Assembly: GCA_020055845.1 (NCBI GenBank)
Contig: JAGVIV010000270.1
Span: 1-32,353 of the forward strand
DNA length: 32,353 bases
Reading direction: 5' to 3'
Source: Betaproteobacteria bacterium
GTDB lineage: Bacteria > Pseudomonadota > Gammaproteobacteria > Burkholderiales > Gallionellaceae
In this document: one piece after another, positions 18,423-26,925 of the stretch
Numbering within the stretch: the first letter of the stretch is position 1
Layout: the number at the start of each line of letters is the position of its first letter
Position numbers and translations under genes: made by a program
The notes under the pieces: generated by a model
What the model saw: the letters and a program-made list of their open reading frames with translations, nothing else
The model's database searches: none
Told to the model about the DNA's origin: nothing

Positions 18423-19473
18423 AAAAATATTGATTCTGGCGCTGCCGGTATTGCTGGCGGCTTGCAGCAAAGAGGTCGCGCCGCCGGCGAATGTCGAACG
18501 GCTAGCCTCGACCTTGGTGGTGGGCGCCTTGGCGACGGATAACGGCAATATGTATAGCGGCGAAGTGCGTGCGCGATATGAGACGGTGCTGGGCTTCCGC
18601 ATCGGCGGAAAAATTGTGGCGCGTCTGGTCGATGCCGGAGCCTTTGTTAAAAAAGGGCAGGTGTTGGCGCGGCTGGATGCGGCTGATACGGGATTGCAGG
18701 AGAGCGCGGCGCAGGCGCAATACAGTTTGGCGGAAGACGAATTAAAACGTTACCGCGAATTGCGCGAGCAGGGCTTTGTGAGTCAATCCGCCCTGGATGC
18801 AAAAGAGACCGCACTGAAGTCGGCCGCGGCCCAGGCGGGTTTGGCGCGGAATCAGGCGGCTTACACCAGCTTGTTATCCGACCGCGACGGTGTGGTGTCG
18901 GCCACTTTGGCCGAAGTTGGGCAGGTGGTCAGCGCGGGACAGGCGGTGGTGCGCGTGGCGCAGCAGGGTGAACGCGAAGTGACGTTCGCGATTCCGGAAT
19001 CGCGCTATACCTCGGTCAAGGTCGGAATGGCGGCTGAAATTGAATTAAGCGCAGCAGGTGACAGCGTATCTTCGACACTGCACGGACATGTGCGCGAAAT
19101 ATCCCCTTCTGCAGATCCTGCCAGCCGTACTTATCCGGTACGGGTGTCTTTCGATTCGCGCAAGTCGAAAGCTGCACTGGGTATGAGTGCGCGCGTGAGG
19201 CTGAATGAGGCGGACAAGGTTTCTGCGCAAACGAATGAGGGCTATTTGCTCCCGCTAAGTGCCATCTTTCAGCAGGGTGATAAAGCCGCAGTATGGATTG
19301 TGGCGGCGGACCGGAGCGTCTCTTTACGCCCGGTTGTGGTGTCGGCGTATCGCGACGACGGTGCGCTGGTCTCCAGCGGTGTCGCGGCGGGCGAGCGTAT
19401 CGTCAGCGCTGGAGTCCACAAAATCACGGCGGGTGAAAAGATCAAAATTATCGAGAGCGGGAATGCAAAATGA
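18415..19473 (+). CDS. RND efflux periplasmic adaptor (membrane fusion lipoprotein)
   Basis: This 352-residue inner-membrane lipoprotein has lipobox LLAAC with Cys17. The lipoyl/barrel-sandwich halves are seen as GFRIGGKIVARLVDAGAFVKKGQ near residue 60 and VSATLAEVGQVVSAGQAVV near residue 163. A helical hairpin rich in Ala/Gln/Glu lies between them. The beta-barrel domain follows (VTFAIPESRYTSVKVGMAAEIEL). It links the RND pump to an outer-membrane channel. It overlaps the TetR gene by 8 bp. The permease follows after an unusual 145-bp gap filled by an inverted-repeat element. Substrates cannot be predicted from sequence. Confidence 0.93.
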   Translation: MNKKILILALPVLLAACSKEVAPPANVERLASTLVVGALATDNGNMYSGEVRARYETVLGFRIGGKIVARLVDAGAFVKKGQVLARLDAADTGLQESAAQAQYSLAEDELKRYRELREQGFVSQSALDAKETALKSAAAQAGLARNQAAYTSLLSDRDGVVSATLAEVGQVVSAGQAVVRVAQQGEREVTFAIPESRYTSVKVGMAAEIELSAAGDSVSSTLHGHVREISPSADPASRTYPVRVSFDSRKSKAALGMSARVRLNEADKVSAQTNEGYLLPLSAIFQQGDKAAVWIVAADRSVSLRPVVVSAYRDDGALVSSGVAAGERIVSAGVHKITAGEKIKIIESGNAK

Positions 19474-19488
19474 AAATCAAAACAATTT

Positions 19489-19606
19489 CACCGCAGAGAC
19501 GCAAAGTGCAGCCGGGAAAATCAACAGTGAAAGATTTTGCACGGATTGATTTTGCCGGGAGCGCGTTGCTCTTTGGCATTTCTCCGTGTTCCCGTGTCTC
19601 TGTAGT
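19489..19606. repeat. 118-bp inverted-repeat (MITE-like) element inside the RND operon
   Basis: The left end CACCGCAGAGACGC and the right end, read on the minus strand as CCACTACAGAGACACGGG, share the CRCAGAGACRC pattern as imperfect inverted termini. An inner inverted pair AAAATCAA (19517–19524) and TTGATTTT (19546–19553), and a direct pair GCCGGGA, lie between. The left 14-mer is identical to 15371–15384. It has no coding capacity. It ends 12 bp before the permease start and may supply the GTGGAGG ribosome site. Confidence 0.6.
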
Positions 19607-19618
19607 GGAGGTTCTGTA

Positions 19619-22600
19619 ATGAAAATGCCAAACCTTTCCGAATGGGCGCTGAAACACCAGCAGATGGTGGTGTATCTCATGATTGTGTTGTCAGTGGCGG
19701 GCGTGTTGTCATATCTGAATCTGGGCCGCGCGGAAGATCCCAATTTCACTTTTAAAGTGATGGTGGTGCGCACGCTGTGGCCGGGTGCCACGGCGCAGGA
19801 AGTCGAACGCGAACTGACCGAGCGTGTCGAAAAGAAATTGCAGGAGACCCCGTGGGTGGATGTGCTGCGCTCGGCTTCCAAGCCGGGTGAGTCGTTGGTG
19901 TTTGTGACGCTTAAAGATTACACGCCAAAGGACGAGGTACCGGAATCGTGGCGTCAGGTGCGCAAGAAACTCGATGATATTCGCCATACCCTGCCGAATG
20001 GTGTTCAGGGGCCTTTCCCCAATGACGAGTTCGGAGATGTGCAAATCAATATTTTTGCGCTGACCGGTGACGGTTACGATCTGGCCTCGCTGCGCCGCTA
20101 TGCCGACCATATGGCGCTTGAGCTGCGCCGCATCAAAGACGTGAAGCGGATCGAGATGATCGGTGTGCAGGACGAAAAGATATTCATCGATGTCGCGCCC
20201 AACCGGATGGCGACTTTGGGGATTACCCCGCAGCAAGTCGGAGATGCGCTACAAAAACAGAACGCGGTTAATCCGGCGGGTTTTGTAGAGACCGACAGCG
20301 ACCGAATCCGTATGCGGGTGAGCGGCGGATACGATAGCCTGGAGCGGGTGCGCAACACAGACCTGTTGGTGAACGGGCAGCATTTCCGTTTGGGCGATAT
20401 CGCGCGCGTGAGCCGGTCGCTGTCCGATCCACCCGCGCCGCAGATGCGTTTCGGCGGCCAACCCGCCATCGGTTTCGGCGTGGTCATGGACAAGGGCGGG
20501 GATGTGATTAAGCTTGGCGAAAATCTGGGGCAGGAAATGAAGCGGCTTGGCGCGGAACTGCCGGTGGGCGTGGATGTGCATGTGGTGTCCAACCAGCCCG
20601 AGGTGGTGCACGGCTCTATTCACCTGTTCGAGAGTTCTCTCACTGAGGCGGTGCTGATTGTGCTTGCGGTGTCGTTCCTGAGTCTGGGGATGCGCACGGG
20701 TATGGTGGTCGCGTTGTCGATTCCGCTGGTGCTGGTAATCACGTTCTTCGCCATGAAAGTGCTGGGCATAGATTTGCAACGTATCTCGCTGGGGGCGCTG
20801 GTAATCGCGCTGGGCTTGCTGGTGGATGATGCCATCATCGCGGTGGAGATGATGGTGGTGAAGATGGAGCAGGGCTGGGACCGTTTCAAAGCGGCAACCT
20901 ATGCCTATACCTCGACCGCGTTCCCGATGCTGACCGGCACGCTCATCACCGCGGCCGCGTTTACCCCGGTGGGGTTTTCAAAATCAGCCGCGAGTGAATA
21001 TACCGTCTCGATATTCCAGGTGGTGAGTATCGCGCTGATGACCTCATGGGTGGTGGCGGTGGTGTTCACCCCCTATATCGGCTACAAGCTACTCGATCCA
21101 AAGGCGCTGATTGCCAAGGCGCAAAAGCACGGCGAGGATATTTATGACACGCCGTTCTACCGGCGCTTTCGCGCGTTGCTGACCTGGTGTTTACGCAACC
21201 GCTGGAAGGTAATCGGCGCAACGCTGCTAATTTTTGTGCTGTCCATGCTCGCATTTGGCAAGCTGGTGCAAAAGCAGTTCTTCCCGTCCTCGAACCGTTT
21301 GGAGGTGATGGTGGATGTGTGGCTGCCGCAGGGGGCATCACTGCGGGCGACCACTCACGAGGTCAAGCGTATCGAGCAACTGCTCAAGGGCGACGCGGCG
21401 GTGGACTATTACTCGTCCTACATCGGTAACGGCGCACCGCGTTTTGTGCTGACCCTTGACCAGCAGCTGTTCACCGACAACTTCGGGCAGTTCGTCATTG
21501 TCACCAAAGATCTGGCGGCGCGGGAGGAACTTAAGCGTCGTCTGGAAGCGCGTTTCGCGGCCCCCGACTTTGCCGATATCCGTGTGCGCGTATCGCGTTT
21601 GGAAAACGGTCCGCCCATCGGTTATCCGGTACAGTTCCGCGTGATGGGGGACGACCTCACCAAGCTGCGCGAGATCTCCGCCGAGGTGGCCGGTCTGATG
21701 CGTGCGGATACGGGATTGCATAACATCAATTTCGACTGGAATGAAAAAGTTAAAAACGTTCGTGTCGAGGTTGACCAAGATCGCGCGCGCCAACTCGGCA
21801 CATCGACCCAGGAAATCGCACAGGCATTGCAGGGCTGGCTGAACGGTATCGCGCTCACCCAGTATCGTGAAGGCGACCAGTTGATCGATATTGTGTGGCG
21901 GGGCGGGAGCGAGCAGGACACGCGCTCGTTGAACAGCTTGCCCGATCTGGATATTGCGCTGGCCGGCGGACGTCATGTGCAATTGGCACAGGTCGCCAAA
22001 TTGGTTCCGGTACAGGAGGAGGGCATCATCTGGCGGCGCAATCGTCTGCCGACCATGATTGTGCGTGCCGACACGGTTGACAAGGTGCAACCCGCGACGG
22101 TGTCCGAACGTTTGAATGCGCAATTGGATGGTTTGCGCGGAAAGTTGCCCGCGGGCTACCGCATCGAGATGGGGGGGAGTATCGAAGAGTCGGCCAAGGG
22201 TTCCAGTGCCATCGCCGCCGTGATGCCACTGATGCTGGTCGGAGTCATCACGCTGCTGATGATTCAGCTGCAAAGTATCAGCCGCACGGTGATCGTCTTG
22301 CTCACCGCGCCACTTGGTTTGATCGGCGTGGCGCTGGCCTTGCTGATATTTCAGGTGCCGTTCGGGTTCGTGGCGAATCTGGGATTCATCGCGCTGGCCG
22401 GTATGATCATGCGCAACTCGGTGATTCTGGTGGATCAAATCCGTCAGGACGAAGAAGCCGGCAAGCCATTATGGGAGGCCATCATCGGTTCCACCGTGCG
22501 GCGTTTCCGTCCCATCGTGCTCACCGCTTCCGCCGCCATCCTGGCCATGATTCCGCTTACGCGCCAAGTGTTCTGGGGGCCGATGGCGGTATCCATCATG

Positions 22601-22681
22601 GGAGGTTTGGTGGTGGCAACCCTGTTGACGTGTATTTTCCTGCCCGCGCTGTATGCGGCGTGGTATCGCGCAAAAGAATAG
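19619..22681 (+). CDS. RND-family multidrug efflux permease
   Basis: This 1020-residue inner-membrane proton-driven pump has the length and layout of the HAE/AcrB-like superfamily. A first membrane segment lies near residues 14–32. The large porter loop opens with DPNFTFKVMVVRTLWPGAT. A second membrane cluster includes the TM4 proton-relay aspartates in LGLLVDDAIIAVEMM, near residue 405. A second half repeats this arrangement. The end LPALYAAWYRAKE is typical. The ATG at 19619 has GGAGG (19607–19611) at good spacing; an upstream ATG at 19586 would fall in the repeat. No outer-membrane channel gene follows, so a TolC-like partner must be encoded elsewhere. Confidence 0.95.
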   Translation: MKMPNLSEWALKHQQMVVYLMIVLSVAGVLSYLNLGRAEDPNFTFKVMVVRTLWPGATAQEVERELTERVEKKLQETPWVDVLRSASKPGESLVFVTLKDYTPKDEVPESWRQVRKKLDDIRHTLPNGVQGPFPNDEFGDVQINIFALTGDGYDLASLRRYADHMALELRRIKDVKRIEMIGVQDEKIFIDVAPNRMATLGITPQQVGDALQKQNAVNPAGFVETDSDRIRMRVSGGYDSLERVRNTDLLVNGQHFRLGDIARVSRSLSDPPAPQMRFGGQPAIGFGVVMDKGGDVIKLGENLGQEMKRLGAELPVGVDVHVVSNQPEVVHGSIHLFESSLTEAVLIVLAVSFLSLGMRTGMVVALSIPLVLVITFFAMKVLGIDLQRISLGALVIALGLLVDDAIIAVEMMVVKMEQGWDRFKAATYAYTSTAFPMLTGTLITAAAFTPVGFSKSAASEYTVSIFQVVSIALMTSWVVAVVFTPYIGYKLLDPKALIAKAQKHGEDIYDTPFYRRFRALLTWCLRNRWKVIGATLLIFVLSMLAFGKLVQKQFFPSSNRLEVMVDVWLPQGASLRATTHEVKRIEQLLKGDAAVDYYSSYIGNGAPRFVLTLDQQLFTDNFGQFVIVTKDLAAREELKRRLEARFAAPDFADIRVRVSRLENGPPIGYPVQFRVMGDDLTKLREISAEVAGLMRADTGLHNINFDWNEKVKNVRVEVDQDRARQLGTSTQEIAQALQGWLNGIALTQYREGDQLIDIVWRGGSEQDTRSLNSLPDLDIALAGGRHVQLAQVAKLVPVQEEGIIWRRNRLPTMIVRADTVDKVQPATVSERLNAQLDGLRGKLPAGYRIEMGGSIEESAKGSSAIAAVMPLMLVGVITLLMIQLQSISRTVIVLLTAPLGLIGVALALLIFQVPFGFVANLGFIALAGMIMRNSVILVDQIRQDEEAGKPLWEAIIGSTVRRFRPIVLTASAAILAMIPLTRQVFWGPMAVSIMGGLVVATLLTCIFLPALYAAWYRAKE

Positions 22682-22689
22682 GGGGAAAT

Positions 22690-22743
22690 ATGAGCGATTT
22701 CAGTCGCGCAGGAATTGGTGAGGCTCAAAAAATTCGCGGCTGA
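22690..22743 (+). CDS. Possible 17-codon remnant ORF after the permease
   Basis: GGGGGA stands 3 bp before an ATG at 22690 that opens a 17-residue frame (MSDFSRAGIGEAQKIRG). The frame runs into a palindromic repeat and stops inside it. It might be the decayed start of a further gene in the efflux operon, or chance. There is no homology that I recognise. Confidence 0.3.
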   Translation: MSDFSRAGIGEAQKIRG

Positions 22744-22800
22744 AGCCGCTCCCACGGGAGGGCGGAGATTTTGTATCGAGAAGGGGATTGGCGAGGCTCA
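22711..22800. repeat. Repeat cluster with two hairpins between convergent permease and HxlR genes
   Basis: Imperfect 17-bp direct repeats (22711–22727 and 22784–22800, 15 of 17 identical, core GAGGCTCA) bracket two successive hairpins. These are GCGGCT-GA-AGCCGC at 22736–22749 and CTCCC-AC-GGGAG at 22749–22760. The hairpins could act as a bidirectional transcription block. The second direct repeat includes the HxlR stop codon. Confidence 0.6.
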
Positions 22801-23178
22801 ATGCTGCTGCGCTTTCATGATTTTCGGCAGGTTGGTTTCAATCCAGTCGGTCAGCGCTTCAACCTGTTTGCCGACCCCCGCGCCCAGCGGTGTTAAGGAA
22901 TATTCCACATGCGGCGGCACTACGGGGTGAGATACCCGCTTGACGAAGCCGTCCTGCTCCAACTGCTGTAGCGTTTGCGCCAGCATCTTTTCGCTTACTT
23001 CTCCCACCTTGCGGCGCAGGTCGCTGAAGCGGTGCGTCCCTTCCATCAAAGCGACAAGTATCAGCACGCCCCAGCGGCTGGTGACGTGCTTGAGAATTTC
23101 GCGAGAAGGGCATTGCACGGCGAAGATTTCTCCGCGCCGCATTTTGGTTGATAGTTTTTGAGGATTGGTCTGTGGCAT
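22798..23178 (-). CDS. HxlR-family winged-helix regulator (QorR/YtfH-like)
   Basis: This 126-residue protein has the HxlR core CPSREILKHVTSRWGVLILVALMEGTHRF in continuous order, then FSDLRRKVGEVSEKMLAQTLQQLE and the wing region VVPPHVEYSLTPLG. The single Cys in CPSRE sits where redox-sensing members such as HypR and QorR have theirs. It is divergent from qorB across 94 bp, as E. coli ytfH is from ytfG. It therefore probably controls qorB and itself in response to quinones or thiol-reactive electrophiles. Confidence 0.9.
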   Translation of the reverse strand: MPQTNPQKLSTKMRRGEIFAVQCPSREILKHVTSRWGVLILVALMEGTHRFSDLRRKVGEVSEKMLAQTLQQLEQDGFVKRVSHPVVPPHVEYSLTPLGAGVGKQVEALTDWIETNLPKIMKAQQH

Positions 23179-23181
23179 AAC

Positions 23182-23205
23182 ACTTACCTTTAGGTGCGTA
23201 CTTAC
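23182..23205. promoter_or_regulatory. Candidate HxlR operator in the divergent qorB promoter region
   Basis: Two ACTTAC hexamers (23182–23187, 23200–23205) lie 18 bp apart between the HxlR and qorB starts. An intervening GGTGCGTA makes a partial inverted match. The spacing of nearly two helical turns suits a dimeric winged-helix regulator. This is inferred from position and repetition only. Confidence 0.35.
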
Positions 23206-23272
23206 GAAAAGTTATTGTAACGGATATTCTTCGCATCCCCAACTTGATTAACAAACACAGAAAGGAAACACC

Positions 23273-24121
23273 ATGATCGTCGTTACCGGAGCTACAGGAC
23301 AATTGGGCCGTTTGGTCATCGCATCGCTGCTGAAGAAAACCGCAGCTTCCAACATTGTTGCCGCCGTGCGCAATGTGGAAAAAGCCAAGGATATCGCGGC
23401 GCTGGGCGTGCAAGTGCGCCAAGCCGACTACAGTCAGCCCGCAAGCTGGGATGCCGCACTGCAAGGCGCGGACAAAGTGTTGCTGATTTCTTCCAGCGAA
23501 GTAGGGCAACGCACACAACAACACCGCAGCGTCATCGATGCCGCCAAACGCGCGGGCATCAAGCTGCTGGCCTACACCAGCGTGCTGCACGCCGATACTT
23601 CGCCGCTCGGGCTGGCCGCCGAACACAGAGAAACTGAAACGTTGCTGCGCGCATCCGGCGTGCCTTTTGTGTTGTTGCGCAACGGCTGGTACACCGAGAA
23701 CTACACCGCAGGCATCCCCGCCGCGCTGGCTCACAACGCGGTTTTCGGCTGCGCGGGTGATGGCCGCATTGCATCGGCCAGCCGTGCCGACTACGCCGAA
23801 GCCGCCGCCGTCGTACTGACCTCCGACAATCAGGCTGGCAAGACTTATGAGCTGGCCGGTGACACCGCGTTCACCTTGAGCGAATTCGCCGCAGAAATTT
23901 CGCGCCAGAGCGGCAAGGCCCTCGGCTACGTCAACCTGCCGGAAGGCGATTACGAGAAAGCACTGCTGGGTGCAGGTTTGCCCGGATTCCTGGCGCAACT
24001 GCTGGCGGATTCCGATACGGGAGTTTCCAAAGGCGCGCTGTTCGACGAGGGACATCAACTGGGCAAGCTCATCGGCAGGCCGACTACTCCGTTGGCGGTA
24101 ATGGTCGCTGCCGCGCTGTAA
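23273..24121 (+). CDS. qorB: NAD(P)H:quinone oxidoreductase, QorB/NmrA-like SDR
   Basis: This 282-residue atypical short-chain reductase is like E. coli QorB (YtfG), which reduces quinones with NADPH. The nucleotide motif TGATGQLGRLVI is at residues 5–16. Strongly QorB-like stretches follow: LLISSSEVGQRTQQHR near residue 73, AYTSVLHADTSPLGLA near residue 101 and LRNGWYTENY near residue 136. The ATG is preceded by GAAAGGAAACACC. It is divergent from an HxlR regulator and is followed by a strong terminator, so it is probably a single-gene transcript. Confidence 0.92.
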   Translation: MIVVTGATGQLGRLVIASLLKKTAASNIVAAVRNVEKAKDIAALGVQVRQADYSQPASWDAALQGADKVLLISSSEVGQRTQQHRSVIDAAKRAGIKLLAYTSVLHADTSPLGLAAEHRETETLLRASGVPFVLLRNGWYTENYTAGIPAALAHNAVFGCAGDGRIASASRADYAEAAAVVLTSDNQAGKTYELAGDTAFTLSEFAAEISRQSGKALGYVNLPEGDYEKALLGAGLPGFLAQLLADSDTGVSKGALFDEGHQLGKLIGRPTTPLAVMVAAAL

Positions 24122-24126
24122 CAGCG

Positions 24127-24163
24127 GCAAGGCTGTCGTGGCAGCGACAGCCTTGCTCGTTTT
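24127..24163 (+). terminator. Rho-independent terminator after qorB
   Basis: A perfect 12-bp stem (GCAAGGCTGTCG at 24127–24138, CGACAGCCTTGC at 24145–24156) with a 6-base loop is followed by TCGTTTT. It starts 6 bp after the qorB stop. Confidence 0.92.
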
Positions 24164-24225
24164 AAGGTCGTGCCAACAGCCCGCAAGCATGGCGATTGCC
24201 CGGCCGTTGTGGTTTAATCGCGCCC

Positions 24226-25098
24226 ATGAATTTATCCTTCAAAACTGTCGCGCTAATCGGCAAATACAAAACCCCGGCTATCGCTGAGCCCTTGCTGAGA
24301 CTGGCTTCATTCCTCGCCGAAAAAGGTGTGGAAGTCGCGGTGGACAGCCTCACTGCGGAACATCTGGGCGCGCATCCCTATCGTGTCCTGTCTTTGGATG
24401 AGATGCGCGGGGCCGTCGATTTGGCAGTGGTCATGGGCGGCGACGGCACCATGCTCAATATCGCGCGCACTCTGGCTCCGTTCGGCATCCCTCTGGTCGG
24501 CGTGAATCAGGGGCGTTTGGGTTTTTTGACGGATCTGTCGCTTGATTCGATGAAGCGCAGTCTGAACGCCATGCTGCAGGGGGAGTTTGTTACCGAGCAG
24601 CGAATGCTGTTGTCGGTGCAAGTGCTGCGCCAGGATCTCGAGGTGTGCAGGGCTTTGGCTTTCAACGAGATGGTGGTGCACCGCAGCAATATCGCGAGCA
24701 TGATCGAATGTGAAGTGCGCATCGACGGCGATTATCTCTACACCCAGCGCGCGGACGGTCTGATCATTTCCACGCCCACCGGTTCCACCGCCTACTCGCT
24801 TTCCGCGGGCGGCCCCATCGTGCATCCGGCGCTGGATGTGATGACGCTGGTGCCGGTCTGCCCGCATACGCTGAGCAACCGTCCCATCGTCGTGAGCGGA
24901 GGTTCGGTAATTGAGGTGCTGATGCACCGCACCGGCGACGTGCATGCGCGTTTTGACAGTCATACCCATTTCGATCTGCAATTGCACGATAGGTTGGTGG
25001 TGACGCGACACAAAGAGATGGTGCATCTGTTGCATCCCGCGGGGCACAGCTATTACCACACCCTGCGCGAAAAACTGCTGTGGAATAAGTCGCTCTGA
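24226..25098 (+). CDS. nadK: NAD kinase
   Basis: This 290-residue cytosolic enzyme phosphorylates NAD+ to NADP+. The GGDGT motif is at residues 71–75. It is followed by NQGRLGFLTDL, NEMVVHR and the binding segment DGLIISTPTGSTAYSLSAGG. The start at 24226 begins MNLSFKTVALIGKY, like betaproteobacterial orthologues; upstream in-frame codons would overlap the terminator spacer. recN follows in the same direction after a 165-bp gap that carries hairpin repeats. nadK is commonly divergent from hrcA in betaproteobacteria. Here they are 7.7 kb apart. Confidence 0.97.
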   Translation: MNLSFKTVALIGKYKTPAIAEPLLRLASFLAEKGVEVAVDSLTAEHLGAHPYRVLSLDEMRGAVDLAVVMGGDGTMLNIARTLAPFGIPLVGVNQGRLGFLTDLSLDSMKRSLNAMLQGEFVTEQRMLLSVQVLRQDLEVCRALAFNEMVVHRSNIASMIECEVRIDGDYLYTQRADGLIISTPTGSTAYSLSAGGPIVHPALDVMTLVPVCPHTLSNRPIVVSGGSVIEVLMHRTGDVHARFDSHTHFDLQLHDRLVVTRHKEMVHLLHPAGHSYYHTLREKLLWNKSL

Positions 25099-25183
25099 CG
25101 GGAAGTTTAATTTTGAAAATGAATCGATTGAAGTCCGTCCCCCTCTCTCCTACCTCTGGTGAAACCCCTAGCCAATCGACTAA

Positions 25184-25229
25184 GCCCGCAGGCGGGCAAG
25201 TCGCTGGTTATCTCCCGCAAGCGAGCGAG
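25184..25229. repeat. Hairpin repeats between nadK and recN
   Basis: GCCCGC-AG-GCGGGC (25184–25197) is followed by TCTCCCGCAAGCGAGCGAG (25211–25229). The second differs by one base from 6522–6540. They fill most of the nadK–recN gap and fall in an open frame continuous with recN. Confidence 0.6.
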
Positions 25230-25263
25230 AGTGATTTTGCCTTGCTTTGCAAGCGACTATTTG

Positions 25264-26925
25264 ATGCTTAAATTTCTCGGCATACGCGACTTTGTGATTG
25301 TGGCTTCCCTGGAGCTTGATTTCTCCGCGGGATTTACCGCGCTCACCGGCGAAACGGGAGCGGGCAAGTCCATCCTGATAGACGCGCTTTCGCTGGCGCT
25401 CGGGGAGCGCGGTGATGCTTCCATGGTGCGCAGCGGATGCGAGCGCGCCGAGATCAGTGCCGAATTCGATACGGGCGCATTGCCGCAATTGGAGGCATGG
25501 TTGCGCGAACAGGAGCTGGAAGGCGACGATGGCGTGTGTTTGATGCGCAGAGTGCTGGATGCGGGCGGACGTTCGCGCGGCTTCATCAACGGACGCAGTG
25601 CGACTTTGCAGCAGATGCGCGAGGCGGGAGAACAGCTGCTGGATATTCACGGTCAGCATGCGCATCAATCATTGCTGCGCCAGGATGCGCAACGCGATCT
25701 GCTGGATAGTCATGCCGGTTTGCAGGCCGAGGCCGAGCGCGTCGCGGGCAGTTTTAAAGCATGGCAAGTCTTGCATCGCCGCCGTATGCAACTGGAGCAA
25801 AACGCGGAGGCGGTGGCGGCCGAGCGCGAGTTGCTGGCGTTCCAACGTCGCGAACTGGAAACGCTGAATTTTGTGCCCGCAGAATGGGAAAGCTTGCAGG
25901 CCGACCACGCGCGGTTATCGCACGCCGCGAGTCTGCTGGAAACGGCGCAGTTCGGCGTGGAAGTGTTGAGCGAGGCCGATACGGCCTGTCTTGCGCAGTT
26001 GAATGCACTGACGGTGCGGCTACAGGCCGGTTTGGAATTCGACAGCGGGCTGCAAGACACACTGACCATGCTGGTGAGTGCACAGAACGAATTGCAGGAG
26101 GCTGTATATGCCTTGCGCCATTACCAGCAAAAACTCGATGCCGATCCGCAGCGTTTGCGCGAACAGGAGCGGCGCATGGCTGACGTGGTAGAGGCCTCGC
26201 GCAAATATCGCGCGGCACCAGAACACTTGCCGCAAGTCCTGGAAGGATTCGTCACGCGACTGGACGAACTGGGCGGGAGTGCGGACCTTGAGGAATTGGC
26301 CAGACAGGATGAGGTCGCCCGTGCTGATTACTTGTCTGATGCAAAAAAATTGAGCGCGGCACGCGCCAAAGCGGCACAGAAACTGTCCGAAGAAATCAGT
26401 GTGGCGATGCAGACGTTGGCCATGCAGGGCGGCCAATTCGCCGTGCAACTGACGCCGCTTACTGATGGCAATGTGCATGGTATGGAAACGGTCGAATTTC
26501 AAGTGGCGGCCAATCAGGGCAGCCCCTTGCGCAGTCTGGCCAAGGTCGCCTCCGGCGGCGAGTTGTCGCGTATCAGTCTGGCAATACAGGTGGCTGCCAG
26601 CCGCGCGGCCACCGTGCCTACACTCATTTTCGACGAAGTGGACAGCGGCATCGGCGGCGGCGTGGCGGAAATTGTGGGCGCGCTGCTCAAGCAGTTGGGC
26701 AAGCGCCATCAGGTCATGTGTGTCACGCATCTGCCGCAGGTAGCAGCGCAGGCGGACGCGCAATGGCAGGTGAGCAAAGCCGCGCAAGACGGCACGACCC
26801 TGAGTACCATAAAAGCGCTGGCAAACGACGAGCGTATCGAGGAGATCGCCCGTATGCTGGGCGGTGTGACAATCACCGCAACGACCCGCAAGCACGCGGC
26901 CGAGATGTTGGGTGTGGCGGCTTGA
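25264..26925 (+). CDS. recN: DNA repair protein RecN
   Basis: This 553-residue SMC-like ATPase is involved in recombinational repair of double-strand breaks and matches E. coli RecN in length. Walker A GETGAGKS is at residues 29–36. The signature VASGGELSRISLAIQ and Walker B TLIFDEVDSGIGG lie near residues 430–465. Coiled-coil arms (Glu/Ala/Arg-rich, about 160–370) lie between. The ATG at 25264 opens the conserved MLKFLGIRDFVIV. An in-frame start 105 bp upstream would add 35 residues coded by hairpin repeats and is rejected. No obvious LexA box was seen upstream. Confidence 0.96.
   Translation: MLKFLGIRDFVIVASLELDFSAGFTALTGETGAGKSILIDALSLALGERGDASMVRSGCERAEISAEFDTGALPQLEAWLREQELEGDDGVCLMRRVLDAGGRSRGFINGRSATLQQMREAGEQLLDIHGQHAHQSLLRQDAQRDLLDSHAGLQAEAERVAGSFKAWQVLHRRRMQLEQNAEAVAAERELLAFQRRELETLNFVPAEWESLQADHARLSHAASLLETAQFGVEVLSEADTACLAQLNALTVRLQAGLEFDSGLQDTLTMLVSAQNELQEAVYALRHYQQKLDADPQRLREQERRMADVVEASRKYRAAPEHLPQVLEGFVTRLDELGGSADLEELARQDEVARADYLSDAKKLSAARAKAAQKLSEEISVAMQTLAMQGGQFAVQLTPLTDGNVHGMETVEFQVAANQGSPLRSLAKVASGGELSRISLAIQVAASRAATVPTLIFDEVDSGIGGGVAEIVGALLKQLGKRHQVMCVTHLPQVAAQADAQWQVSKAAQDGTTLSTIKALANDERIEEIARMLGGVTITATTRKHAAEMLGVAA

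Noticed and set aside
19259-19549. 96-codon plus-strand frame running from the adaptor gene into the repeat
   Set aside because: It is an alternate frame of the adaptor gene extended into a non-coding element, with no plausible start signal or domain.
25159-25263. N-terminal extension of RecN by 35 residues
   Set aside because: The extra codons come from hairpin repeats, and the conserved RecN N-terminus starts at 25264.
25099-25263. LexA (SOS) box upstream of recN
   Set aside because: No CTGT-N8-ACAG-like palindrome is visible in the gap; repeats occupy it.
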